Of a stretch of DNA of 64,000 nucleotides, positions 26,478 to 36,460 are shown piece after piece; the first letter of the stretch is position 1, and every line of letters starts with the position of its first letter. The notes beneath the pieces are model-generated. The model was not told the origin of the DNA. It made no database searches and saw nothing but the letters and a program-made list of their open reading frames with translations. This DNA comes from UBA1723 sp045629285. Its GTDB lineage: Bacteria; Bacteroidota; Bacteroidia; Bacteroidales; Paludibacteraceae. Made by a program: the position numbers and the translations under genes. The stretch is taken from positions 184,459 to 248,458 of the forward strand of contig JAZQQY010000034.1 of assembly GCA_045629285.1 (NCBI GenBank), written 5' to 3'.

Positions 26478-27242
26478 TCATTTTACATATTCCTTTATTG
26501 GATCATCATCTCTAATTTCTTGTCTAAAATACATTTGCAAATAATCATTTAACGGAACAACATCATGCCATCCTGTTTTCGTAATTTTACCATCGTTTGT
26601 TATTTTATATTCCGTTATTTCACAGACAGATTTTGGTTCATCATCAAAATAGACTTGTTCTTCATTACCAAAAATATTCTTTCTAATCACATAAGATTCT
26701 TTATTATCTTTATAATTAAATGTTCTAAAAACATTATTTGATAAGAATGTCATATCTACTTTTCTTAAATGGGAAAAATCGTAACAACTAACAGTAACAC
26801 TATCAAGAAAGACTCCACTATTATTAAAAGTATACATTTTTGACCAATATTCGTTATCTCCACTCATTTCATGATTTCTTTCTAAAAAAATCAAATAAGC
26901 AGTGTAAGATTTGTTTGATATCTTGTATAATGGTCTGGGATAACTCTCTTCCAAAGACACTTTAGTTGCACCTTCCTTTTCTGAATCTAAATCCCATACA
27001 AGATCCTCATAGTAAAGGTCATCCTTTCCAAGCATAAGAATATTTGTAGAACTTATACTATCTATCTTTGGGGTCGTTTTTCTTAACATTGAGGACTTAG
27101 CATCTTTAGAAGAAAATGGAAATTCTATTTCTTCAAACAATGAGGACAATTTATAAAAGTCTGACTCATAATTAGATTTATAATTCTGAGAAAATGACGT
27201 TGTGTAAACCAACAACATCAAAACCATCAATAATCGTTCCAT
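26478..27242 (-). CDS. Secreted protein of unknown function, AT-rich island
   Basis: About 254 residues. The start at MERLLMVLMLLVYTTSFSQ gives a signal peptide; a longer frame upstream would overlap the neighbour. The mature part is rich in Asp, Ser, Tyr and Lys, with no domain I recognise. It is the last gene of a tight four-gene set that begins with a toxin-like protein, 10 bases after the papain-like gene. An immunity or accessory role is possible from position only. Confidence 0.62.
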   Translation of the reverse strand: MERLLMVLMLLVYTTSFSQNYKSNYESDFYKLSSLFEEIEFPFSSKDAKSSMLRKTTPKIDSISSTNILMLGKDDLYYEDLVWDLDSEKEGATKVSLEESYPRPLYKISNKSYTAYLIFLERNHEMSGDNEYWSKMYTFNNSGVFLDSVTVSCYDFSHLRKVDMTFLSNNVFRTFNYKDNKESYVIRKNIFGNEEQVYFDDEPKSVCEITEYKITNDGKITKTGWHDVVPLNDYLQMYFRQEIRDDDPIKEYVK

Positions 27243-27252
27243 ACAAATATTA

Positions 27253-27708
27253 TTATTTAGATGATACTTTAATAATTTCTGAATTCGGTCTAATAGAAGC
27301 GACAACATATGTTTTTATATCGCTTACGGCACCAGATAATTTATGTTCATTTTCTACGACACGTAAAATATTTGTTTTACTACTACCCATAAATGGATTA
27401 GTTTGTCCTGGGTCATAAAAATAATAATATGTTCCCTCTTCATCTTTGTTTTTTCCTACGATCAAAACCCAATGATTAACAGTCTTAGGGGTATTGCCAG
27501 AACAATATTCTGATGCTACTATATAATGAACTCCCGTCAACACAGGTTGGTTATAATTATACAAAAGATCATCTATATTCTTAATTGCTGCATCAAAAAC
27601 AACTGCATTTGCAGTTAAATTGGCACAATCTTTTCCTGGGACGACTAAAAGATCTTCTTTATTTGAAGAACTTATTGATTCTGGTTTTAAACTTTTATTT
27701 AGACACAT
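27253..27708 (-). CDS. Papain-like toxin-tip fragment (candidate)
   Basis: A 151-residue frame without a signal peptide. A Cys-His-Asp pattern suits a papain-like fold: GKDCANL, then VNHWVLIVGK, then YYYFYDPGQT. Such HWV...YDPG segments occur as C-terminal tips of large Bacteroidetes toxins. Here it stands without a long N-terminal carrier, and its start overlaps the WG-repeat gene end by 14 bases. It may be a displaced toxin module or an enzyme of the cassette. Function is inferred from motif order only. Confidence 0.5.
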   Translation of the reverse strand: MCLNKSLKPESISSSNKEDLLVVPGKDCANLTANAVVFDAAIKNIDDLLYNYNQPVLTGVHYIVASEYCSGNTPKTVNHWVLIVGKNKDEEGTYYYFYDPGQTNPFMGSSKTNILRVVENEHKLSGAVSDIKTYVVASIRPNSEIIKVSSK

Positions 27709-28972
27709 ACGCCTTTATTTTAAACGATTTTAAGGTTTTGTCGTTCCAAATAAAAATTATACTCTCTTCTGTATTTGTAAAAACATATCCTTTTTCAACT
27801 CTCCCTTTTGATGGCGAATAAACCAAATCATCTTTCAAGCATTTTCCATTTTTATTGAATATACTCACAATAGATTTGACCAAATCAAAAGTTTTATATG
27901 CTATTATCAAATTGTTAGAAATGTCAATTGAGGAATATTTACAGGGAAGTATCTCTTTTCCTTGTTTGTTTATTACCCCATAACTACCATTTATTTTGTA
28001 CACTAACAAATTTTCGTAAATATAAAAATATTCAAGTGGACATTTTTTGACTAATGTATTTAGACTTAGACCGCTAGAATTTTTTTTCATTATATTCTTT
28101 CCAAACACGAAATCATTTACTGATTTACCGTCACAAAGGATATCACATCTCAACCCGTACCATGCAAAAATGTATTCTTTATATGTAGAATATTTATCAT
28201 ATCCTAAAGAAGAAAAATTCTTACCATTAAATGATGATATTTTAAAATAACACTGACCCGCATTGTAGTTATTGCACACAATATAATTTCCTGCCAAACA
28301 AAAATCATTTTGGTCAAAATTATAAGGAACTATCAAATGGTCTTTATTATCTACCACTCCATATTTATTATTATTTTTAACAATAAAATATTTTTTCGAG
28401 AGAATTGGAAACACTTTATTGTCTGTACAATCAATCATATAATTAATGTAATCATATTTAAGAATTTTATTTCCTTTATGATCATATAACAAAGAGTATT
28501 CTCTATTTCCATCATTACACCTAAATAAAAAGTATTTTTCACTTGGAAAAAATTCATACATATTACTGTCAAGGTATTTGATTTTTTCTTTAACTACAAT
28601 TCCAATTTTGTTCTTAAAATAAATTATGCCTGAATAATCACAAGATTCTATAATATCAGACTTGATCATTTTGCCCTTCTTTGAAAAAAGAGTAATTGTA
28701 TCCTTAACTAGCAAAGGACAAAAATCAGAATAATAATTTGACCTCAAACCCATATCGGTATATTCGTTACAAGGAGATATTATTTCTCGACCTCTTATAT
28801 TCACGAAACCACATCTTCCATCTTTATGGACTTTTATCATATCATTAAGCACACATTCAAAATAATCATAATTAGATAATGAATTATTCAATCTGTCTTC
28901 ATTGTTGCATTTGACATCAAAACATAAATATATGGATGTTAACACAATCATTAAAAACTTATTTGTAGCCAT
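27695..28972 (-). CDS. WG-repeat secreted protein
   Basis: A 425-residue protein with an N-terminal signal-like segment (FLMIVLTSIYLCFDV) and several WG/KWG-type repeats, e.g. GRCGFVNIRGREIISPC, KYGVVDNKDHLIVPYN and SYGVINKQGKEILPCKYSS. WG repeats form beta-rich, propeller-like arrays often placed beside toxins. It is AT-rich compared with core genes and overlaps both neighbours by 14 bases, so the four genes probably share a transcript. An immunity or carrier role is inferred, not shown. Confidence 0.72.
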   Translation of the reverse strand: MATNKFLMIVLTSIYLCFDVKCNNEDRLNNSLSNYDYFECVLNDMIKVHKDGRCGFVNIRGREIISPCNEYTDMGLRSNYYSDFCPLLVKDTITLFSKKGKMIKSDIIESCDYSGIIYFKNKIGIVVKEKIKYLDSNMYEFFPSEKYFLFRCNDGNREYSLLYDHKGNKILKYDYINYMIDCTDNKVFPILSKKYFIVKNNNKYGVVDNKDHLIVPYNFDQNDFCLAGNYIVCNNYNAGQCYFKISSFNGKNFSSLGYDKYSTYKEYIFAWYGLRCDILCDGKSVNDFVFGKNIMKKNSSGLSLNTLVKKCPLEYFYIYENLLVYKINGSYGVINKQGKEILPCKYSSIDISNNLIIAYKTFDLVKSIVSIFNKNGKCLKDDLVYSPSKGRVEKGYVFTNTEESIIFIWNDKTLKSFKIKAYVSK

Positions 28973-30248
28973 AATAAGAAGTTCTATATATTTCTGGAAT
29001 CAAATTCCTATGTCCCTGAATTTTTTGTCCTCTTCCATTAACCCCTATAAGTGCATTATAAACAGATGGGGTAAGAAAATCAAATACATTCTGTGGAAGT
29101 TGTATCAGTTCGGATGCACGCATATGATACCTACCTCTGTTTCTATAAAATAATATTCGATCTTGATCGTTCTTGTCCTCTGGCCAATCGTGATGACCTC
29201 GCGTTGTTCTAACCATGCATTGAGAAACATCTGTTGTTCTATTTTGTTTTCTATACATATACATTCTAACAAAATTTTCAATTTGAATGGCACAATCCAT
29301 ACTATATTTTTGCAACCAATTGTCATTAAAAAGATTTTCCGGACCAGATGGTACATCGAGTGTGCCAGCAGCAATGGCTAGCCTTTCTTGTGTTGTATAT
29401 GTTTTTCGTTCAGGTTGAGCCCATGTCCTTTGATGAACTGTTTCATGTACAAACGAAATGCTATAATCCGTTTCGGCTAACTCCGTTGTCCTTATTGAAG
29501 GACTCGAATCATTAGGATTACTATTAATTAAAGAAATAGGACACACAGATACAGTACCCAAATTTCCAAAGTTAAGATTAGTACCGTCGGTTACCTCAGT
29601 GCGTCCTTCAATATCATTAGTTACTGAGAGTCCTTTATCTGTTGTTGCAGAATAAATAATGCCAGATATTAACGCTACGCTAAAAATTTCCATAGGATCA
29701 CTATCGTTAATTGCGGTTATACTCTGAATCGTATTAGCAAAGGACACTGTTGATGCAGGTATTCTTCGAGTTGCTCCATTATCTAAAGCAATATATGATG
29801 CTGTAAATAATTTATTCAAATCAGGATATTCCTTAAATAAAGAACCTATTGTGGGAATAAATATATTTTCAAATATATTCTTTGACATTGTCATATAATA
29901 TTTATCAGTTGTCCTCATCGCATCCTCATCATCCTCCAAGAAAGGTACAGTATAGTTCTTATGAGTGTAAAGGAGGTTCCACTGCCATACCTTCAACATC
30001 TTGTCGGCAATGCCGTCGTTATAGTCCATCAAGTTGTCTGTAGAGCCTTGTTTTGCTCCCTTATTCTCAAATGTATGCTCGAAGCTATACAATCCATGTC
30101 CAAGCTCATGAGCGATAGTCTTGGCATCCGAATACTTTGCATCTTCTGAGAAGACATAACCTACCTGATGAGAGCGTGGCATATCTCCGTCGTCTTCCTT
30201 TCCAAACTCATCATCTACAGTGACATTATATCGCTTGCTCATTCCCAT
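28959..30248 (-). CDS. Polymorphic toxin-like protein, N-terminally truncated
   Basis: A 429-residue frame. Its first 110 residues match the metalloprotease-like segment that precedes toxin tips in large Bacteroidetes proteins: TIAHELGHGLYSFEHTF (zinc HExxH) and DNLMDYNDG...WQWNLLYTH. The normal long N-terminal part, with signal and repeats, is missing; a stop lies five codons upstream, right after the rhomboid gene. The C-terminal 300 residues (FVHETVHQRTW) are an unknown domain. It may be a relic or a stand-alone effector. The sequence is AT-rich from about 29.9 kb downward. Confidence 0.66.
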   Translation of the reverse strand: MGMSKRYNVTVDDEFGKEDDGDMPRSHQVGYVFSEDAKYSDAKTIAHELGHGLYSFEHTFENKGAKQGSTDNLMDYNDGIADKMLKVWQWNLLYTHKNYTVPFLEDDEDAMRTTDKYYMTMSKNIFENIFIPTIGSLFKEYPDLNKLFTASYIALDNGATRRIPASTVSFANTIQSITAINDSDPMEIFSVALISGIIYSATTDKGLSVTNDIEGRTEVTDGTNLNFGNLGTVSVCPISLINSNPNDSSPSIRTTELAETDYSISFVHETVHQRTWAQPERKTYTTQERLAIAAGTLDVPSGPENLFNDNWLQKYSMDCAIQIENFVRMYMYRKQNRTTDVSQCMVRTTRGHHDWPEDKNDQDRILFYRNRGRYHMRASELIQLPQNVFDFLTPSVYNALIGVNGRGQKIQGHRNLIPEIYRTSYYGYK

Positions 30249-30267
30249 GTTGAATTTGATATTCTAT

Positions 30268-30828
30268 TCATTTCTCTCTTCCGAATGCCTTGCCAAGAAT
30301 AGCACCGCAGCAGCCGCCGATGATGTGGCCGAAACGAGAAACATTGTCTGCAACCAATAGTCCACTGATCACTTCCTGTCCGATGTAGAAGACAAAGACT
30401 AGAATGAATGTGAATGGAATTTCTCCTGATTTACACATTGTCAAAGACGACAAAATGATGCACATGAACACGATTCCTGATGCTCCGACTAGTCCGGTAG
30501 GCAAGAGTAGGGCGTTCAACACTCCTGTAATGAATGCTGTTGTGAAGATCATCAAAATCAGACTCAGACTGCCGTATTTCTCCTCTAGCAACGGCATAAG
30601 CAGAAGAATATAGATTGCGTTGCCAAAGAAATGTGAGACATTGGCGTGGCAGAATATATGGGTGAAGTATCCTAATACCACTATTGGGTTAAACGAAAAG
30701 AAACTTTTGCATCCAAATATCTGATTGACAGCTCCAAGAGTCAAGTAGTTTCCGATTGTTGCTGCTAACATCAGTGAAAGAAACATGAGTGTCACTGGTG
30801 CGTTGAATGTTACTTTTATTTTGCTCAT
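30268..30828 (-). CDS. Rhomboid family intramembrane serine protease
   Basis: A 186-residue membrane protein starting at MSKIKVTFN; the longer frame is probably 5' leader. Six helices can be seen, with the catalytic Ser in VGASGIVFM (GxSG) and the catalytic His in RFGHIIGG. Rhomboids cut membrane proteins inside the bilayer; the substrate is unknown. It lies 147 bases downstream of pyrG on the same strand and may share its transcript. Confidence 0.9.
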   Translation of the reverse strand: MSKIKVTFNAPVTLMFLSLMLAATIGNYLTLGAVNQIFGCKSFFSFNPIVVLGYFTHIFCHANVSHFFGNAIYILLLMPLLEEKYGSLSLILMIFTTAFITGVLNALLLPTGLVGASGIVFMCIILSSLTMCKSGEIPFTFILVFVFYIGQEVISGLLVADNVSRFGHIIGGCCGAILGKAFGREK

Positions 30829-30975
30829 TTCCGTTTTATTTTTTTGCTGTGCAAACTTACGATAATTTTGGGAGAAAATGAAGTCTCTGGTTTCAGGTTT
30901 CAACAAAATCAGCGCCGACATTCCTGCCGACGCTGATGTATATCCGTTTATTGTATGGCTGAACAATAAACACTA

Positions 30976-32592
30976 TTATTTGTTTCCTTCTTCTGAGAAT
31001 GCCTTTGCTGCGGCTACGAATGCTACGAATAACTTATGTGGCTTCAACACTGTACTCTGCAACTCTGGGTGGAACTGACCTGCGATGAAGAATCTGTGTG
31101 ACGGAATCTCCACAATTTCAACCAAGTGGTTGTCGGGGTTCATACCGGATGCGATCATGCCGTTTGCTTCGTATTCTGCAAGATAGTCGTTGTTGAACTC
31201 ATATCTGTGACGGTGACGCTCTGAAATAAGTGCTGTACCGTAGATTTTCTCTGCCAATGTGCCAGGCTTGATTTCACATGGATAAGCTCCCAAACGCATT
31301 GTTCCGCCCATACCGGTGATGTTCTTTTGACTCTCCATCAAGTCAACAACCTTATGCGGTGTCTTTGAATCCATCTCTGCTGAGTTGGCATCTGCGTAGC
31401 CAAGTACGTTTCTTGCGAATTCAATGACAGCCATCTGCATGCCAAGACAGATTCCGAAGAATGGAATGTTGTTCTCTCTTGCGTACTTGACTGCAGTGAT
31501 CTTACCTTCGATACCTCTGCCTCCGAATCCTGGGGCGACAAGGATACCGCTCATACCGGCAAGTTTTTCTGCGACGTTGCTGTCGTCAACATTCTCACTC
31601 TGGATATAATGAACCTTGACCTTAACCTCGTTGGCTGCACCAGCGTGAACGAAACTCTCGCTGATTGATTTGTATGCGTCTGGCAATTCAACATATTTAC
31701 CAACCAACGCAATATCTATAGTCTTCTGTGGATTCTTGAATCTTGTAAGGAAGTTTTTCCACTCTGCCAAGTCAGGCTCCTTTGTCGTATCAAGACGCAA
31801 ATGACGCATCACAACCATGTCCAACTCCTCGTTGTGCATCATTAGAGGCACCTCGTAGATTGTTGGAGCATCCATACATTCGATTACAGAGTCTTTTGCA
31901 ACATTACAGAACAATGCAACTTTTGCCTTCATTCCGTCGTTCAACTTATGCTCTGTACGAAGCACCAACACGTCTGGCTGAACACCGTTCTGCAATAGAT
32001 GCTTCACTGAGTGCTGAGTCGGCTTTGTCTTCAACTCGCCTGCAGCTGCAACGTATGGTACGTAAGTTAGGTGGATGCAGATACAATCGTCGCCCAATTC
32101 CCACTTTAGCTGACGTACAGCTTCAATATATGGCAACGACTCGATGTCTCCGACTGTTCCTCCGATCTCAGTGATGACGATGTCATACTTCTTTGTGCTG
32201 CCAAGTGCCATGATGTTGCGCTTGATCTCATCGGTGATGTGAGGGATGATCTGTACTGTCTTTCCTAGATAGTCACCACGACGCTCTTTGTTGATTACAT
32301 TCTGATAGATACGTCCTGTAGTGATGTTGTTGGCTTGAGTAGTCTCAACACCCAAGAATCTTTCATAGTGTCCTAAGTCCAAGTCTGTCACCGCACCGTC
32401 GACAGTGACGTAACACTCTCCGTGCTCATACGGATTCAGTGTGTCTGGATCGATGTTGATATATGGATCCAACTTCTGAATTGTAACAGACAAACCTCTT
32501 GACTGTAAGAGTTTGGCTAGCGACGCAGCAATGATTCCTTTACCAAGGCTCGATGTGACGCCTCCTGTGACAAAAATGTACTTAGTATTCAT
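30976..32592 (-). CDS. pyrG: CTP synthase
   Basis: A 538-residue enzyme of full length. The N-terminal synthetase domain starts MNTKYIFVTGGVTSSLGKGI with its ATP loop; the C-terminal glutamine amidotransferase domain has the nucleophile in FGICLGMQ. It makes CTP from UTP, ATP and glutamine in the cytosol. A TAATTTTG box on its strand (32615-32622) is a fair promoter. Confidence 0.97.
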   Translation of the reverse strand: MNTKYIFVTGGVTSSLGKGIIAASLAKLLQSRGLSVTIQKLDPYINIDPDTLNPYEHGECYVTVDGAVTDLDLGHYERFLGVETTQANNITTGRIYQNVINKERRGDYLGKTVQIIPHITDEIKRNIMALGSTKKYDIVITEIGGTVGDIESLPYIEAVRQLKWELGDDCICIHLTYVPYVAAAGELKTKPTQHSVKHLLQNGVQPDVLVLRTEHKLNDGMKAKVALFCNVAKDSVIECMDAPTIYEVPLMMHNEELDMVVMRHLRLDTTKEPDLAEWKNFLTRFKNPQKTIDIALVGKYVELPDAYKSISESFVHAGAANEVKVKVHYIQSENVDDSNVAEKLAGMSGILVAPGFGGRGIEGKITAVKYARENNIPFFGICLGMQMAVIEFARNVLGYADANSAEMDSKTPHKVVDLMESQKNITGMGGTMRLGAYPCEIKPGTLAEKIYGTALISERHRHRYEFNNDYLAEYEANGMIASGMNPDNHLVEIVEIPSHRFFIAGQFHPELQSTVLKPHKLFVAFVAAAKAFSEEGNK

Positions 32593-32825
32593 TTCGTTTC
32601 ATGTTTTAACTATGCAAAATTACTACTTTTTTCATCAACATTATGTTGACAATACCCACACTGCAATATATTTTAATGATTGCTTGGAATTGTAAGCAAA
32701 AGTGTAGGTTTTGGTTTTAAATTTTAAGATATTCTTGTTTCAAAATTAAAGAATGTTAGCAATATTGCATTTTTTTAGGTTTTGTGAATAATGGTGTCTT
32801 TTTTTGTTTGATGATTCCAAAAATA

Positions 32826-32849
32826 AATCCCCGCCGGAGAGCGGGGATT
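32826..32849 (-). terminator. Terminator of the coiled-coil protein gene
   Basis: AATCCCCGC pairs with GCGGGGATT; a T-rich run follows on the minus strand (ATTTATTTTTGG). The rest of the 32593-32871 gap shows only the pyrG promoter and AT-rich sequence. Confidence 0.85.
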
Positions 32850-32871
32850 CTTTTGTATCTGATTGGATGGT

Positions 32872-35025
32872 TTATTCTTCCTTAACCTTCAAATAACCGT
32901 TAGCTTTTAGGTTTTCAATGGTTACTGCAACCATTGTGTCGTCTTTTGCTTTGATTTCTGTGCCGTAATACTTAACTACATAGTTTACAATAGCATCCTC
33001 GATCTCGACATCTGCTGGACGAGAATTTACGACATACCAATAAAGTAGTGGGGAACCCATAAGAGAATAATCCTCTTTAGAGTCATCGCCAGCCACGAAA
33101 ATTGGTGACATAGTCTCATCTGTTTTCTTTAGATTTGCAATGTCTGATTCCAAAGAAGAGACCTTTGTCGATAGATCAGAAACACCTGCTGTACTCATTG
33201 CAGCTGCCACCTTTGTCTCGATAAGATTGTTTATGTTCTCGTCGCTAAACTTAGCAAGCAACAATTCAAAAGCAGTTTTGTAAGTTCCGATCTCAGTCTC
33301 ATATTTGTTGATGGTAGCCTTGAATTCTCTGTACTTAGCATCTGCCTTCAAGCTGTCGGCTTTGATTCTGTTCTCCATCTTCAAGCTGTCTGCGACATAT
33401 TTTGTCTTCTGAGCTGTAAGTTCCTTTGATAGAGAATCGTTTTTCGCGTTTATTTTGTTTGCCCAAGTTGTAAGCAGGTTCACCTGTGCGTTAAGACTAG
33501 AGACGCTGGATGCATTGCTGGCGATTGTTGTTACGTGGCTATCCAACATCTCATAGATGTTTGATAACTCGATGTTGACATCACCGATTTCATTAGCAAT
33601 ATCATTTCCGATTTTGCCGTCAAGTGTTTCGATGTCGCCACGAAGTACAGTCGCTAAGCTATCAAGCAGCTTCTTCGACTTTCTTTCTGAAGATGTCATG
33701 TAAGAATTCATTGCCTTAGCAACGCTGTCGATTGCAGTTGAATTAGTCTTGTTTACAGAAGTGATTTGTTTGCTCAACGAAGAAACCTCGTCGCTGATTT
33801 TCTTGTCCAAAGTCAAATCTGTAGATTTCAAACCTTTGATGTCATTCTCGTTGGCAGAAATTCTATTGCTCAAAACTAGATCATCGGCTTTTGCTTTTCT
33901 TTCAGAAGATGCGATTTTGTCGTCGACTTTTGAAAGCTCAGTCTTTACAGAATCGATCTTGCTGTTTGCCGCCTTTTGGTTGTTGGTAACAGTTCCGGAA
34001 AGGTCGCTGACAGTATTAGTCAAATCGTTTAGTCTTGTATTTGTCGTTTTTACTGTCTGTGTGATAGCGTTTAACGAATTCTGAATGCCGTTAATATCCT
34101 CATTGGTAGCGTAGTCGGACATCGCTGCTTTCGACATGAAATACTGCATTGTGTCCCTCTTTGCGTATAGCTTGTGGACCTCTCTCATGTCTTTCATGGT
34201 TGCATCAGTCAACGCCTTATTTGCATTGATAGTCTGGTTCAACTCTGCGATCGCATCGTTTGTCGTTTTTGACAATGCGTTGAGGTTTGCCTTTGTCGCG
34301 AAAGATGCAAGTGTGTCTCTCTTTATGAATGAAGAGAATTCTGCCTTTGTCGCGTATTTGTCGGCGTTCGTCTGCAACTCAGAAATCCAATAGCTGTTTG
34401 AGTTTACTATTGATTTCAAACTGTCGACTCTATAGTTGCTTGAACGTAGACCTCTGTTATGTAAATCCAAGACATCGTCTGTTGTTGCATAGTTAAGTAG
34501 AATCTTTCTTGTACTGTCAGCCGCATATCTTGCAACATCCTCGATTTTAGCATACTCCGACATCTCTGGTTTTCCCGTCAAGTCGACCCAGCGTCCAGAG
34601 AAACTGTCTGCCGACTTAAGAGAGTATAGTGCGTAAGGCACGCTGCTTATCATGCTTACTGCTACTGCGGCGTCTGTCAACTCTGCGTTTGTGGAAGTTG
34701 TTGTTCTGACTGCGTAGTTGCTTTTAGACCAGTCGATTTCGCTGAACTTGCCTGACTGTGCAGCACCTTCACCGATTCTGATTGCAAATGAACCGTTTGC
34801 ATTAGTCTTGGCATTATGCATTTCAGAATATACCATCTCGGTTAGACCATGGTAGTCCTTCAAGATCTCGACCTTGATGTATACAACCTGATTGGCGATT
34901 AGCGAGCCCGATGTAGAGCGTACGACACTCTGGTAGTTGAAGCTCTGTGGAGTGGCTGCATTGGCGTTGATTGCCATGAATGGCAGCGTCGCTAACAATA
35001 TTTTATTAAGTATATTTGTATTCAT
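32872..35025 (-). CDS. Secreted long coiled-coil protein
   Basis: A 717-residue protein with a signal peptide (MNTNILNKILLATLPFMAINANA). An N-terminal beta domain (about 25-140: QSFNYQSVVRSTSGSLIANQVVYI) is of the kind found before fibre-like proteins in Bacteroidetes. Residues about 150-610 are long heptad-rich coiled coils (NTRLNDLTNTVSDLSG...). A small C-terminal domain follows. It may form a surface fibre with the protein encoded 15 bases upstream, which ends in a type IX sorting-like domain. Function otherwise unknown. Confidence 0.72.
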   Translation of the reverse strand: MNTNILNKILLATLPFMAINANAATPQSFNYQSVVRSTSGSLIANQVVYIKVEILKDYHGLTEMVYSEMHNAKTNANGSFAIRIGEGAAQSGKFSEIDWSKSNYAVRTTTSTNAELTDAAVAVSMISSVPYALYSLKSADSFSGRWVDLTGKPEMSEYAKIEDVARYAADSTRKILLNYATTDDVLDLHNRGLRSSNYRVDSLKSIVNSNSYWISELQTNADKYATKAEFSSFIKRDTLASFATKANLNALSKTTNDAIAELNQTINANKALTDATMKDMREVHKLYAKRDTMQYFMSKAAMSDYATNEDINGIQNSLNAITQTVKTTNTRLNDLTNTVSDLSGTVTNNQKAANSKIDSVKTELSKVDDKIASSERKAKADDLVLSNRISANENDIKGLKSTDLTLDKKISDEVSSLSKQITSVNKTNSTAIDSVAKAMNSYMTSSERKSKKLLDSLATVLRGDIETLDGKIGNDIANEIGDVNIELSNIYEMLDSHVTTIASNASSVSSLNAQVNLLTTWANKINAKNDSLSKELTAQKTKYVADSLKMENRIKADSLKADAKYREFKATINKYETEIGTYKTAFELLLAKFSDENINNLIETKVAAAMSTAGVSDLSTKVSSLESDIANLKKTDETMSPIFVAGDDSKEDYSLMGSPLLYWYVVNSRPADVEIEDAIVNYVVKYYGTEIKAKDDTMVAVTIENLKANGYLKVKEE

Positions 35026-35040
35026 AACACTAAATTTTCT

Positions 35041-36234
35041 TTACTTGACAATGACTTTTGTTGTATATCTTTTATGCTTACCCTGAGTGAATGCCACCAC
35101 GTAAACACCTACATGGCTTAGATTCAAAGTGATGGTCTGCTGTACGTTTGTGATTGGAGCTAGTGCTAGACGACCTGCATAGTCGAATACTATAATTTCT
35201 CCCTTCTTTATCTCGTCGGCGTTGAATCCGTCCAAGTTAAGATCGAAGTCCTCCCCTTGTTTTACAATCACACTTTCTGTGGCGAATCCCTTCTTGTCGG
35301 TAGCTGCAAAGAAAAGCGACTGTGGACATACCGTCTTCAATCCTTCATCTGTGCCGACAACAACGCTATAGGTTCCGCTCAAGCCTGCTGGATCCTGATA
35401 ATATTGATTGGTCTCTCCTGGCAAATCCACACCGTCCTTCTGCCACTGATATGTATAGATTGGCTCTCCGATGTCGCCGACTGTGACCATGTTGTCGATC
35501 TTTGTGTAGATAAACTGTTTGTCCAAACCGACATTTATGTTGATCTCCTTCAACTCTTTCTGGAATCCGTCAAAGTAAGTGACGGTCATTGTCGCTGGAA
35601 CGGATTTGCCACCTCTGTTGAAGCTTGATGGCAATACGAATGATGCGATGGCTACACCGTCCTGATGCCTGAATTTCTTTTCAGTGATGATAGGGAAAGA
35701 ATCAACATGGCTTCTCAAAGAGAACGACTCGATATCGTTTGGCGCCCAGTTGGAAGACAACTTGATATTGATTGTGTCGCCTGGACAATAGTTGTCGGCA
35801 AGCTGCATGTCGTATCTTCTTTCGTCGACAATGGCGTTGAGGATAAGATCTGTCGACGGCATTGTTTCAGGAATGATATCATCCCAGCTGACAAATGCGG
35901 AATCATGACCTATATACGGATCTTTGATCGGTATGACCATGTCGCCAGTATAGAACGTGTCGGCTGCATACTCCTTGTCTGCAACATAATAATGGATGAT
36001 ATGTCGCATTGTCGACAGCCCGATCTCGTAGCCGTTCGACACAACATATTTTGCATTAGCGTTATAGTTGGAATAACCTACAACAGCTTCTCCTATAGTG
36101 TATGTCACCTCAAGTCCATCACCGTAGCCATAAGCTGAGCCTGACGTAATCGTCGGCGCCTGACCGAAAGTATTAGTGACGAAACTGCTGGAGAAAAGTA
36201 AGGTTATCAATATTTTACTTAAATCCTTTTTCAT
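35041..36234 (-). CDS. Secreted protein with type IX sorting-like C-terminus
   Basis: A 397-residue protein with a signal peptide starting at MKKDLSKILITLL; a TTG three codons upstream is less likely. It has Ig-like beta regions (YTYQWQKDGVDLPGETNQYY, about 265-285) and a C-terminal domain ending GVYVVAFTQ...TTKVIVK that resembles type IX secretion sorting signals. This agrees with porU and porV in the window. It is co-transcribed with the coiled-coil protein downstream and may anchor it at the cell surface. Confidence 0.75.
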   Translation of the reverse strand: MKKDLSKILITLLFSSSFVTNTFGQAPTITSGSAYGYGDGLEVTYTIGEAVVGYSNYNANAKYVVSNGYEIGLSTMRHIIHYYVADKEYAADTFYTGDMVIPIKDPYIGHDSAFVSWDDIIPETMPSTDLILNAIVDERRYDMQLADNYCPGDTINIKLSSNWAPNDIESFSLRSHVDSFPIITEKKFRHQDGVAIASFVLPSSFNRGGKSVPATMTVTYFDGFQKELKEININVGLDKQFIYTKIDNMVTVGDIGEPIYTYQWQKDGVDLPGETNQYYQDPAGLSGTYSVVVGTDEGLKTVCPQSLFFAATDKKGFATESVIVKQGEDFDLNLDGFNADEIKKGEIIVFDYAGRLALAPITNVQQTITLNLSHVGVYVVAFTQGKHKRYTTKVIVK

Positions 36235-36386
36235 CGTATACAAATTTGAGACCGAAAATTATACAAAATGCAAAAACCAAACAAACATTTTATTTTTTTA
36301 TTGCCTAAATTGTTGATAAAGAATTCAAAGTGTTGAAAACTGGATAGAGTTGTTGTGAAAAATGAAATGGTATGGGGATAAATAAA

Positions 36387-36414
36387 AAAGGCGACAGATT
36401 TCTCTGTCGCCTTT
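36387..36414 (-). terminator. Terminator of asnA
   Basis: AAAGGCGACAGA pairs with TCTGTCGCCTTT; a T run follows on the minus strand. Confidence 0.9.
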
Positions 36415-36430
36415 AATATGCTTTGCACAA

Positions 36431-36446
36431 ACGGTGTGCACACCGT
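36431..36446. repeat. Perfect 16-base palindrome
   Basis: ACGGTGTGCACACCGT, with GTCTCC at one side, resembles the GTAGAGACG palindrome family. It lies between the asnA stop and its terminator. Confidence 0.55.
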
Positions 36447-36460
36447 CTCCACTTCTTACA

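Noticed and set aside
35715..35906. Minus- and plus-strand ORFs inside large genes (many)
   Set aside because: They are shadow frames of well-supported genes with normal codon use on the coding strand.
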